From Paenibacillus sp. HWE-109 (GTDB taxonomy: Bacteria > Bacillota > Bacilli > Paenibacillales > NBRC-103111), in NCBI RefSeq assembly GCF_022163125.1, contig NZ_CP091881.1, positions 1,736,001 to 1,800,000 on the forward strand: DNA of 64,000 bases. Direction: 5' to 3'. Below are positions 8,338-16,895 of the stretch, one piece after another. The position numbers and the translations under genes were made by a program. The stretch's first letter is position 1, and every line of letters starts with the position of its first letter. A model generated the notes under the pieces. It ran no database searches. It was given only the letters and a program-made list of their open reading frames with translations, and was not told the DNA's origin.

Positions 8338-9516
8338 TTGAACCAAAGTCAGCCAGCACTTCCATGGAATCTTGAGGCGCTCAATCAAGTTCCGAATGTA
8401 TTCCCTATTCCTGAGATGGATGAAGGGAATATCAAAGCGATCTTCTATGAAGGGCTGCCCTATCAAGGACGCAAGACCAGAGTATTTGCCTATTATGGGA
8501 TGCCCGAGTCCATGGTGGGAGCCAAGCTGCCAGGCATTGTACTCGTACATGGCGGCGGGGGAGCAGCCTTCAAGGAATGGGTGCAGTTGTGGGTGGATCG
8601 GGGATATGCAGCGATCGCGATGGATCTGGAAGGACACATCGGCGCCGATAAGAATCAGGACGGAGTCAGGCCAAATCACGAGTGGAGCGGTCCGTTTCGG
8701 CAGGGGGAATTTGCCGATTACGAGCTCCCAGTAGATGAACAGTGGATGTATCATGCCGTTGCTGATGTGATCCTCGCTAATTCCTTTCTGCGTTCTTTGG
8801 ATAACGTCGCGGAAGATACGATCGGCATTCATGGCGTCTCCTGGGGAGGCATTGTAACCGGCATCGTTGCAGGTGTAGACGTACGTTTTACATTCGCAAT
8901 TCCAGTGTATGGCTGCGGATATTTGTACGAGGCTAGCAATCAATACGGTCGAAGCTTTGCTCAGATGAGTGCCGAGTTTGCTGCTAAAGTCAAACAGTTA
9001 TGGGATCCATCAGCGTATTTTCACCGTATTGCTATCCCTATGCTCTGGGTGAATTGGAGTCATGATCCCCACTTTCCGCTTCATTTGTTCAGCAAATCGT
9101 TTCAGGCGGCGAAGCAAGGTGTATATCCGTCTAGCTTAAGCATTCATTTCGGACTTCGGCATTCCCATGCAGCAGGATGGAAGCCTTTGGAAATTTATGC
9201 GTTTGCTGATCACTTAACAAAAGGGAGCGAAGCTTTAGCTCAAATTGTTGCGCAAGAAGTAAGCGGGAACCAGCTTAGCATCCAATTTACGTCGGAAATT
9301 CCGATCGTGAAAGCGGAGCTGCGCTATGCCTTGAATACTTCGAACTGGTTTGAGGTCGAGTGGCTCGTGAAAGAAGCGCACCTCGACAGAGATGCGCGTG
9401 AAATCCGCGCTGATCTTGAAGCGGTTACGTCGGCTTATTTCGTGCAGATCACAGATCAGCGTGGCTGTATAGTTAGTACCCCTTTGTATGACATAAAAGG
9501 GGAATCGATGCTGTGA
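8338..9516 (+). CDS. Alpha/beta hydrolase, acetyl-esterase/dienelactone hydrolase type
   Basis: This 392-residue protein carries an alpha/beta hydrolase core with the nucleophile elbow GVSWGG (IGIHGVSWGGIVTG), a GGGG oxyanion region after LVHG, an acid in NWSHDPHF and the catalytic histidine in RHSHAAGW. The C-terminal 90 residues look like a beta-sandwich. It starts with TTG behind AGAGGAGAGAG and is co-transcribed with the GH2 gene. No signal peptide is seen. By analogy with acetylxylan-esterase-like proteins in such loci it may remove acyl groups from imported oligosaccharides; this is an inference. Confidence 0.75.
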   Translation: MNQSQPALPWNLEALNQVPNVFPIPEMDEGNIKAIFYEGLPYQGRKTRVFAYYGMPESMVGAKLPGIVLVHGGGGAAFKEWVQLWVDRGYAAIAMDLEGHIGADKNQDGVRPNHEWSGPFRQGEFADYELPVDEQWMYHAVADVILANSFLRSLDNVAEDTIGIHGVSWGGIVTGIVAGVDVRFTFAIPVYGCGYLYEASNQYGRSFAQMSAEFAAKVKQLWDPSAYFHRIAIPMLWVNWSHDPHFPLHLFSKSFQAAKQGVYPSSLSIHFGLRHSHAAGWKPLEIYAFADHLTKGSEALAQIVAQEVSGNQLSIQFTSEIPIVKAELRYALNTSNWFEVEWLVKEAHLDRDAREIRADLEAVTSAYFVQITDQRGCIVSTPLYDIKGESML

Positions 9517-9585
9517 TTGCGCGGCGATGCAGCTTAGGAAGCACTTGTCCAGCAACTGCCGCTCTAGCAGGCTGTCTCGATATTC

Positions 9586-9616
9586 CAATAGATCCAGCCG
9601 CCGGCTGGGTCTATTG
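9586..9616. repeat. Perfect-arm inverted repeat (hairpin)
   Basis: Fifteen-base arms (CAATAGATCCAGCCG and its complement, one mismatch) flank a single central base, 69 bp after the esterase stop codon. There is no T-run after it, so it is either a weak terminator or part of the repeat element. Confidence 0.6.
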
Positions 9617-10050
9617 TGCTGCTTGCGGCGGATCGTAGATTCGTTATTTTGGTGGAAATGCACGGAAATGGAGAACCCGCGGATCGTGGATGCGCTATGT
9701 GTAGGAAATGCTCCAAATGTCGAAGAAGCTGCCGGAACAAGTGATCTACGATTCCCGTGAAGAGGGAAACCGGCTGAATGAGGTGGAATAAGTCATCTAC
9801 GATCCGCGAGAGATGCGGACTTGGCTTTTAGGCAGTCGAAGAGTGATGCCCCCCTAATATCTCTGGAGGCTAGGAGTAACTTATGGAGGCTTCCCTATAC
9901 TCATTTCCAGTGTAGGGAATTCGCTAACGAATTCAATCATCCTTATTTGCTCAAAAAAGGGTGAATATCCAAAGTTAACGAATTCCAGATTCGTTATTTC
10001 AAGAAAAAGACTACTTTTCCCCCTCTACGCAACTACATAACGCGGCTTCA

Positions 10051-10159
10051 GTTCGTTAGATCGACAAAGAGGCCAAATACTGGTCTATAAGCATCATACA
10101 GTTCGTTAGATCGACAAAGAAGCCAAATACTGGTCCATAAGCATCATACAGTTCGTTAG
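10051..10159. repeat. 50-bp tandem duplication
   Basis: A 50-base unit beginning GTTCGTTAGATCGACAAAG is present twice in direct order (10051-10100 and 10101-10150, differing by two bases), followed by a third partial GTTCGTTAG. There are no spacers, so it is not a CRISPR array. Confidence 0.85.
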
Positions 10160-10327
10160 GCAACAAGGGGGGGAAACATTAGGAGAAAAGCTCAACAAAG
10201 TAAAAAAACAAAATATGATCGTAAATAAACATAATAAGGCAGCAGGCGATAAACGGTATACTTTAAAATGAGATTACCTATGCGTATCGACTATGGTAAA
10301 ATATGTGTATGATCATGGAGGACTAGG

Positions 10328-11444
10328 ATGCTGGGTACGAATGCTCTGGAGAAACAACAACTGCTTGTTTGGTGGGAACAAATTCAGATCAAAGCGGATC
10401 GCATGATCGCTGCGATCGGAGACCGTTCTCCACATCTTTCCCCTGCGGGTGTCTATGACAACATGCGTTTGGACATCCGGTTTTTGGCCGGGGATGCTGT
10501 GGATTTTGCATGAGATGACGGGGCATGATCACTATAGAGATGCAGCGTGGGGATGGGATGAGCGGATTGAAGCTTGCTTCCTGCGCGATAACAATCTTCA
10601 TCATGATGTGGGGTTCCAGTTCTTGCCTACAGCAATGGTGAAGTATAAGCTTACAGGCGACTCGGCAGGTCGGCGCCGCAGTTTGGCGGCAGCCAATTTC
10701 CTGGCTGGGAGATTTAATTTGGCAGGCAAGTTTCTGCGCGCATGGAATCAGGACAAAACAGGCTGGGCCATCATTGATTCAATGATGAATCTCTCTTTGT
10801 TATTCTGGGCTTCGGAAGAGATCGGAGATCCACGCTTCCAACAAATAGCTACAGCGCATGCGGATACGGTGCTTAATCACTTCATCCGTCCGGATGGTTC
10901 TGTGCATCACATTGCGGTGTTCGATGCAAAGAACGGGTCCGTGTCTGACTATCTGGGCGGGCAGGGCTATGGGCCGTATTCCTCCTGGAGCAGGGGGCAA
11001 GCCTGGGCGCTGTATGGCATGGCGAATGCTTACCGGTACACGGGGGAGCAGCGATATTTGCAAGCGGCTCAACGAGTAGCGCATTATTTTATCAGCTGCT
11101 TGCCGGAGGATTTCGTGGCACATTGGGATTTCCGCGTACCGAATATTGCCGCTGAACCGCGTGATACGTCGGCAGCGAGCTGCGCCGCTTCGGGCTTATT
11201 GGAGATTGCCAGTCAGTTGCCGCCAGCGGATGGACGACTCTATCAGGCTGCTGCTGAACGGATCATTCATGCCTTGTCGACCAAATACAGCACACTCGAT
11301 CAGCCTGATTACCAAGGCATTTTATTGGAAGGCACCGGTAATAAACCGGCAGAAAGCAATGTGAATGTTTCGCTTATTTATGGCGATTACTTTTATGTGG
11401 AAGCGATAGCTAAACTTCTTGGATGGACGACACGTATTTTCTAA
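10328..11444 (+). pseudogene. GH88 unsaturated glucuronyl hydrolase, frameshifted
   Basis: The two overlapping frames together encode one GH88 protein of about 371 residues, the usual length. The first frame ends after a start typical of the family (residues 1-45, ...AGVYDN). The second continues with WTSGFWPGMLW and carries HHDVGFQFL, the region of the general acid/base aspartate, and SRGQAWALYG. Removing one A at 10463 restores GVYDNCVWTSGFW without a gap, so one base was inserted (or misread). GH88 enzymes remove the unsaturated uronic acid left by polysaccharide lyases, in the cytoplasm. The rest of the frame is intact, so the lesion is recent or an assembly error. Genes for a two-component system follow 17 bp later. 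Confidence 0.88.
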
Positions 11445-11461
11445 AAGGGAGTGTAGGCAGA

Positions 11462-12487
11462 ATGAAACATATCCTCATTGTAGATGATGAACCGATGGTT
11501 CGAATGGGGTTGGCGCAGCTGGTCAGGCAGTGCAACTCGCTGTTTCGCACGGTTGTCGTGGCGAATGGGGTAGAAGCGATCGATCAGATCAACAAGCAGC
11601 GTCCGGATCTATTGTTGACGGATATACAGATGCCGAAGATGGACGGTCTGGAGCTGTGCAAGCAGATTCAAGCTATGAATGTAAGTCTCCCCATCGTTGT
11701 TATATCGGGGTATGATGATTTCTCTTATGCGCAAAAGTGTCTGACTTACGGTGTCAAAGAGTACTTATTGAAACCGCTTACTGAATATGAGCTGTATCCT
11801 GTGTTGAACAGACTTCTTTTGCAGCAGGATGTTTCTGTTCCGATTTCCTTTTTCCAGGTGGAGGAATGGCTGGAGCGCGTAGAGGCGACGATCTGGGCCG
11901 CTGATTTGAATGCGCTGCATGTATTGATGGATGATTGGAAAAAAGGTGATATGAGCAAAGGGATTCAAGTTGAACAGTTGGAGCGCATAATTGCGGACGG
12001 CTTGAAAATAGTCGTTAAAAAGCTCAACGCGCACGGCTTGGTCACCTTCACTTCGAAACCGCCGGCGGAACAGCTGAATACGATCCCGGAAGCCATCGCG
12101 TATCTCCAAAGCGAGCTCTTCGATTTGTACAACCAACTGTTTCACTGGCGGGGCGGAAATCAGAAGAACTTGTTCGAGGAAGCGAAGTCTTACATCGACA
12201 ATCACATTTCGGAAGAGCTCAGCCTGGAGGAAGTAGCGGAGAAGATGGGACTTGCGCCGACCTATTTCAGCTACATTTTCAAAAAAATGACGAATGAAAC
12301 GTTCGTCCAATATCGGATGAGAAAACGGATCGAAATGGCCAAAAGGCTGCTGGAAATCCCGCACTATAAGGTCGTTGATGTCGGGGTAACCATCGGGTAC
12401 CAGAACTATCCGTACTTCACGAAAATTTTCAAAAAAATGACAGGCTGCTCGCCTACGGAATACCGCAGCATGCTGGGGATCAAATAA
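11462..12487 (+). CDS. YesN-type response regulator with AraC output domain
   Basis: The 341-residue protein has an N-terminal receiver domain (HILIVDDE at the start, phospho-acceptor D54 in LLTDIQMPKMDG, lysine in EYLLKPLTE) and a C-terminal AraC DNA-binding domain (about 240-341, ending YPYFTKIFKKMTGCSPTEYR). The start at 11462 follows GGGAGTGTAGGCAG; a longer frame from 11423 would overlap the GH88 gene. It overlaps the sensor kinase gene by one base (TAATG). YesN regulators usually control nearby sugar-importer and glycosidase genes; the LplBCA operon 500 bp downstream is the obvious target. Confidence 0.95.
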   Translation: MKHILIVDDEPMVRMGLAQLVRQCNSLFRTVVVANGVEAIDQINKQRPDLLLTDIQMPKMDGLELCKQIQAMNVSLPIVVISGYDDFSYAQKCLTYGVKEYLLKPLTEYELYPVLNRLLLQQDVSVPISFFQVEEWLERVEATIWAADLNALHVLMDDWKKGDMSKGIQVEQLERIIADGLKIVVKKLNAHGLVTFTSKPPAEQLNTIPEAIAYLQSELFDLYNQLFHWRGGNQKNLFEEAKSYIDNHISEELSLEEVAEKMGLAPTYFSYIFKKMTNETFVQYRMRKRIEMAKRLLEIPHYKVVDVGVTIGYQNYPYFTKIFKKMTGCSPTEYRSMLGIK

Positions 12488-14313
12488 TGAGATCGAATTT
12501 GGCGGCTAGAATGTTCGCTTATTTCGTCATTGTCATCGTCATTTCCTCTTCGATTGTCGGATTCGTTCTGTATGTGCAGTCTTCGAATGAAGTGGATAAG
12601 CAGACCAATGAGCTTTTGACCCAAATCGTTGACAATGCGATGAATCATACGGATATGTATTTGAAAAAATACGATCGCGCTACGCTGTCCATGCTGACCT
12701 CGACCAATGTGAAAGACTTCTTGAACTTGGACGGCAATAACTTTATTTCTTATTTTTTGTCGATTAGACCGATCAAGGAAAAGGTTATACAACCGCTTTT
12801 TATTAATAATCCCGAAATCAGTATGGTTTATTTACTTGGTTATAATGGCCTTACAATCTATGATCACAACGCGGAAATGACGGATTTCAGCAATTCTATT
12901 TTGTTGGATAAGATGGAGCAATTGAAAGGAATTACGAATAAAGACGGTAAATTGACGATTATGGATTGGAGTTTCCTGGATGGCAGGCTTGCCTTAACCC
13001 GTAAAATATCTGATCGGCAGACGTCCAAAATTTTTAAAGGCATTGTGGGCATTGAGCTGAATACGGATGAGCTTACTTCGTTATGGAAAGGTATTCGCTT
13101 AGGGGAAACAGGTTATTTCTACATTGTGAACGACAAGGGGAAAATCGTCTATCATCCGAAAACGGAGATGGTGGGGAGACAGCTGGATGACAAGCTGCTT
13201 ACCACGTTAAAGGAAAATCAAAATCGTATTTTTGAGTATAAGGATGATGTTGAACGGGTACATTTCAACCGACGATCGGATTATTCAGGCTTGACGCTGG
13301 TTGCTTCCATGCCGCTCGATGAACTCAGAGTCCCTACTCAGAATATAAGAAAAACGACACTATATACGTGTGCGATTGCTATCATTATTGCTTTGTTCTT
13401 TGCGTATCGTTTTGGGCAATCGATTATTCGGCCCATCAAGATGCTGGAATATGGGATGCGCAAAACAGAGAAGGGCGATTGGACGCATGTCGCGCTTACA
13501 GGGCGAGCAGACGAAATGGATCGTTTAACCGTCAGTTATAACAAAATGGTTTCGCGCTTGGAGGAGCTGATGGAGCAGGTCTATGCGGAGGAACTCAAGA
13601 ATAAGGAGTATCTCCTCAAACGGCAGGCGGCGGAATTTCAAGCACTGCAACTGCAAATTAATCCTCACTTTTTGTACAATACGCTCGAAACGATCGTTTG
13701 TTATGCCGTTGTGCAGGATTCGCAAGAGATTAAGGAGATCGTTCGCTCGCTTTCCTACATGCTTCGTTATTCGGTTAGAGCGGATTTGGAGGAAATCACG
13801 TTAGCGAATGAGTTGAAGCACGTCCTGCACTTCATGAACATTATGAACTATCGACTGGGTCAGAACTTCGAAGTGGAGGTGCTGGTCCCGCCAGAACTGC
13901 TGCTGCAAAAAATGGTGCGGCTTACCCTGCAGCCTGTGATCGAGAATGTGTTTAAGCATGCCTTTCCTAATGGCATAGAAAGCCATCATCAAATCAGCAT
14001 CGACGCTTTCATGGATGAGGATGATTTCGTGGTCACTGTCACCGATAATGGCGAAGGGATTGCGCCAGAGAGACTTCAAGAGCTGCATACCAGACTTGCG
14101 ATGCATCAATCCTCATCCCAGCTGCCCGTTCGCGTGGAACGTGAGGGCGGCATAGGTCTAGCCAATGTGAACAGCCGCATTCAAATCGTCTTTGGGGAGA
14201 CCTATGGACTCTCTATCTCGAATAATGACGCGCAGTCCGGCACCAAGATTACACTGAGAATGCCCAATCAGAGCGAAGATTTGGTTCACTCGGCTGAAGC
14301 AATTGCGATGTAG
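12487..14313 (+). CDS. YesM-type sensor histidine kinase
   Basis: This 608-residue membrane kinase has two transmembrane segments (about 8-30 and 290-312), an extracellular Cache-like sensor between them, a HAMP segment (RPIKMLEYGMRKTEKGDW), a His_kinase domain with H394 in LQINPHFLYN, and an ATPase domain (IENVFKHAF, DNGEGI, GIGLANVNSR). The pfam06580-type kinase domain is typical of YesM, which pairs with YesN. It is translationally coupled to the response regulator. The sensor probably detects a sugar or an importer-bound ligand. Confidence 0.95.
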   Translation: MRSNLAARMFAYFVIVIVISSSIVGFVLYVQSSNEVDKQTNELLTQIVDNAMNHTDMYLKKYDRATLSMLTSTNVKDFLNLDGNNFISYFLSIRPIKEKVIQPLFINNPEISMVYLLGYNGLTIYDHNAEMTDFSNSILLDKMEQLKGITNKDGKLTIMDWSFLDGRLALTRKISDRQTSKIFKGIVGIELNTDELTSLWKGIRLGETGYFYIVNDKGKIVYHPKTEMVGRQLDDKLLTTLKENQNRIFEYKDDVERVHFNRRSDYSGLTLVASMPLDELRVPTQNIRKTTLYTCAIAIIIALFFAYRFGQSIIRPIKMLEYGMRKTEKGDWTHVALTGRADEMDRLTVSYNKMVSRLEELMEQVYAEELKNKEYLLKRQAAEFQALQLQINPHFLYNTLETIVCYAVVQDSQEIKEIVRSLSYMLRYSVRADLEEITLANELKHVLHFMNIMNYRLGQNFEVEVLVPPELLLQKMVRLTLQPVIENVFKHAFPNGIESHHQISIDAFMDEDDFVVTVTDNGEGIAPERLQELHTRLAMHQSSSQLPVRVEREGGIGLANVNSRIQIVFGETYGLSISNNDAQSGTKITLRMPNQSEDLVHSAEAIAM

Positions 14314-14420
14314 GAGAGAGCAAGGATGCGGGAAGCGTAGCTTATTCCAAATCACATGGCTGAGGGTGACTCCCATCCCCGAATCTGATCAGAGGCACTC
14401 CACTGAGCAGCCGCTTGCAG

Positions 14421-14462
14421 CACAAAGAAGGCATCATCCCGTGAGGGTGATGTCTTCTTTGT
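14421..14462 (+). terminator. Hairpin, probable terminator of the yesNM operon
   Basis: CACAAAGAAGGCATCATCCC pairs with GGGTGATGTCTTCTTTGTG (two weak pairs) around a GTGA loop. The T-rich stretch lies within the stem and is not followed by a long U-run, so termination is likely but not certain. Confidence 0.55.
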
Positions 14463-14519
14463 GTAAATGAGTAACCACTTAAACAGAGTGCGCGCCAGTT
14501 CTTCAGTGGTCCAGCCGCA

Positions 14520-14870
14520 GGGTGGAGTACTCGAGGAGTTGTGGAGTTACGCCTGCTGACTCGTGCGGAGATAAGGGAACATCAAGCTGCTAATATAGCC
14601 AAAAGTGTCATTATAGTGAGGTTGAGGGGGAACTACGGTACGCTATTACAGCAGAAAGTGCCTTTATTGCGAGGTTAAGGGAACTACAGTCCGCTATATT
14701 GCTGTTTACTGGGAATTTCAGCGCTATTCGTGAAAATAAGACCCCGTAGTTCCGCTATCACCCCAGCGTGACAGCTATTTGCTTAAATAGAGTCCTGTAG
14801 TTCCTTTAGCAGGAATTGTCGCTTTGAAGAGGCTGATCTCTCAGGGCGGCGAAGCCGGTTATCTTTTGTG
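14520..14870. repeat. Dispersed intergenic repeat, copy 1
   Basis: This segment and 57840-58115 share the same order of blocks: GAGTTAC, GGGAACTACGGTRCGCTATT, CAAAAGTGTCATTAT, a GCTGTTTA/CATGGGAATTT block, AAGACCCYGTAGTTCCGCTAT and GAAGAGGCTGAT followed by GGCGGCRAAGCCGGTT. A shortened version is at 42470-42585. It encodes nothing visible. Confidence 0.75.
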
Positions 14871-14905
14871 AAAAGGAGCAAGTATCATAAATTAGTTGAA
14901 TAGGT

Positions 14906-14949
14906 GCTTAAAAAACTAGTATGCGCTCCTTCCCTCAAAAAACTATCAT
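14906..14949 (+). promoter_or_regulatory. Activator-type promoter A (LplBCA operon)
   Basis: GCTTAAAAAACTAGTATG (14906-14923) lies upstream of the -10 box TATCAT (14944-14949). ACTAGT starts 29 bp before the -10, and the -35 position reads ATGCGC, so there is no sigma-A -35. The same 18-mer, with the same 29-bp spacing, occurs at 24176 and 32097. The flanking CTCCTTCCCTCAAAA and AACTATCAT are also shared with the 32.1-kb copy. Confidence 0.7.
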
Positions 14950-14980
14950 GAAATTAACACGAGAGAGGAGGAGGCTTGGA

Positions 14981-15946
14981 TTGGAAATCGTCAGAGAAAT
15001 TCCGCATGTACACAAGAAAGCGCAAGCCAATATGGTAAGTAAGCTTTTGCGCAATATCAAGAAAGTGCCTCAGTTGTACTTGCTGTCTTTGCTGCCCATT
15101 CTGTATATTCTCATATTTAAATATATACCGATGTACGGGGCAGTCATTGCCTTTCAGGATTATGTGCCTCACAAAGGATTTTTTGGCAGCGAGTGGGTAG
15201 GATTAAAGCATTTCAAAAATTTTTTTGAATCCTATGAATTCTGGAAAGTTATCAAGAATACGCTGGGCCTTAGTTTTTACAGTTTATTGGCTGGGTTTCC
15301 GTTTCCTATCATCCTAGCGCTTTGTTTGAACTATGTGAGCCGGGCATCCGTGAAGAAGACGGTGCAGATGATCACCTATGCTCCGCATTTCATTTCGATG
15401 GTTGTGATGATGGGCATCATCATCCAATTGTTGGATCCGAAAACAGGCATTGTCAACATGATTATAGCCCAGTTGGGTTTTGACAAGGTGGATTTTTTCG
15501 GGAATCCGGATCACTTTAAGTCACTTTATGTCTGGTCAGGTATTTGGCAGAATGTAGGTTTTGGCTGTATCATTTATTTAGCCGCTTTGGCTGCAATCGA
15601 TCCTTCGCTGCATGAAGCAGCTGTCATGGATGGGGCAAGCAAAGTGCAACGAATGTGGCACGTGGATATTCCCGGCATTTTACCGGTTGCAATTATATTA
15701 TTGATTATGAGTGTAGGGAATTTGATGGATGTAGGTTTTGAAAAGGTTCTATTGATGCAAAACCCGCTCAATTTGAGCACATCCGAGGTTATTGACACTT
15801 ACGTGTACAAGGTGGGACTGCTGTCGACGGGAATTAAATATTCCTACGCTTCAGCCATTGGATTGTTCACCTCAGTCATCAATTTGATTCTATTGTTCAC
15901 TGTTAACAAAGCAGCCAAAAAATTAGGGCAAACAAGCCTGTGGTAG
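14981..15946 (+). CDS. ABC importer permease, LplB type
   Basis: The 321-residue protein is a binding-protein-dependent permease of the LplB/YtcP group, with six hydrophobic segments and the EAA-type loop EAAVMDGASKVQRMWHVDIP. It starts at TTG 14981, six bases after AGGAGG at 14969-14974; the in-frame ATG at 14921 lies inside the promoter motif and cannot be the start. It forms an importer with the permease and lipoprotein genes that follow. No ATPase gene is nearby; these systems usually share an MsmX-type ATPase. The substrate is likely an oligosaccharide released by the secreted enzymes downstream. Confidence 0.93.
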   Translation: MEIVREIPHVHKKAQANMVSKLLRNIKKVPQLYLLSLLPILYILIFKYIPMYGAVIAFQDYVPHKGFFGSEWVGLKHFKNFFESYEFWKVIKNTLGLSFYSLLAGFPFPIILALCLNYVSRASVKKTVQMITYAPHFISMVVMMGIIIQLLDPKTGIVNMIIAQLGFDKVDFFGNPDHFKSLYVWSGIWQNVGFGCIIYLAALAAIDPSLHEAAVMDGASKVQRMWHVDIPGILPVAIILLIMSVGNLMDVGFEKVLLMQNPLNLSTSEVIDTYVYKVGLLSTGIKYSYASAIGLFTSVINLILLFTVNKAAKKLGQTSLW

Positions 15947-15964
15947 AGAGGTGCAAAGACAAGG

Positions 15965-16861
15965 ATGAAGTCGACCCGCATTCAAGAGCCAAGAGGAGAT
16001 CAAATCTTTAATATCTTCAATTATACGATGCTGTGCCTCTTTACACTGTCAGTCTTATACCCGCTAATCTATGTGGTCAGCGCTTCCTTCAGTTCCTCGG
16101 CAGCTGTCATTTCAGGAAAAGTATGGCTATGGCCCGTGGATATTTCCTTACAAGGCTATGAAGCCGTTTTCAAAGACAAACGGATTTGGGTTGGGTTTGC
16201 AAACTCCATGTACTATGCCGTCGTTGGAACGATGATTAATGTGGCTATGACGCTTATTGCGGCCTATCCTTTGTCCCGCAAAGATTTCTATATCCGCAAT
16301 GCGGTGATGGCGCTCTTCGTATTCACCATGATGTTTGGCGGCGGACTGATCCCCAACTACCTTTTGATCAAAGAGTTAGGGATGATTGATACCCGTTGGG
16401 CGTTGATTATTCCAGGTGTGATGAGTGTCATGAGTGTCATTATTGCTAGAACGTACTTCCAAACGACAATCCCCGAGGAATTGCTGGAAGCGGCCCATTT
16501 GGATGGTTGCAGCGATTATAAATTTCTTGTGAAAATTGTAGCCCCATTGTCAGGACCAATCATCGCTGTCTTATCGTTATTTTACGCCGTAGGCCATTGG
16601 AATACTTATTTTGCCGCTCTGCTGTATTTAAAATCACCGGATCTGTTTCCGCTGCAAATCATTCTGCGTGATGTGCTGATTAAGAACACATTTGATGAAG
16701 AAGTGATTTCCGATGTGGTCGGTGCGGCCCAGCGAGAAGGCATGAGAGAGCTTCTAAAGTACTCATTGATCGTTATTTCTACCATTCCGGTTTTAGTTGT
16801 TTATCCTTTTATCCAGCGACATTTCGTTAAAGGTATGATGATTGGGTCTCTGAAAGGGTAA
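15965..16861 (+). CDS. ABC importer permease, LplC/YtcP type
   Basis: The 298-residue protein has six hydrophobic segments and the EAA loop EAAHLDGCSDYKFLVKIVAP, and it ends GMMIGSLKG as LplC-type permeases do. It lies 18 bp after its partner permease, with GAGAGGTG about 10 bases before the ATG. With that partner it forms the membrane channel of the importer. Confidence 0.93.
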   Translation: MKSTRIQEPRGDQIFNIFNYTMLCLFTLSVLYPLIYVVSASFSSSAAVISGKVWLWPVDISLQGYEAVFKDKRIWVGFANSMYYAVVGTMINVAMTLIAAYPLSRKDFYIRNAVMALFVFTMMFGGGLIPNYLLIKELGMIDTRWALIIPGVMSVMSVIIARTYFQTTIPEELLEAAHLDGCSDYKFLVKIVAPLSGPIIAVLSLFYAVGHWNTYFAALLYLKSPDLFPLQIILRDVLIKNTFDEEVISDVVGAAQREGMRELLKYSLIVISTIPVLVVYPFIQRHFVKGMMIGSLKG

Positions 16862-16895
16862 GCATTGAGCAGTATAAAAAAGGGAGGAATTACAC

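Larger units (their letters stand above)
9517..10327. other. Repeat-rich noncoding region
   Basis: No gene is supported here. It holds a strong hairpin (9586-9616), four copies of a GGATCGTAGAT-like word in both orientations (9628-9640, 9679-9691, 9744-9754, 9795-9807), AATTCGTTAG-type strings around 9909-9990 and a 50-bp tandem repeat (10051-10159). A weak promoter for the next gene is possible: TAAAAT at 10297-10302 with TG before it. Confidence 0.6.
14314..14980. other. Noncoding region with hairpin and dispersed repeat
   Basis: After the kinase stop codon no gene is supported until the permease. The region holds a long hairpin (14421-14462), a dispersed repeat rich in GGGAACTACGGTRCGCTATT strings (about 14520-14870), and the importer promoter (14906-14949). 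Confidence 0.7.

Noticed and set aside
10051..10159. CRISPR-like direct repeat
   Set aside because: Two adjacent 50-bp copies without spacers, plus a partial; no cas gene nearby.
14921..14980. ATG 14921 as the permease start
   Set aside because: It lies within the promoter motif, upstream of the -10 box; AGGAGG before TTG 14981 is far better.
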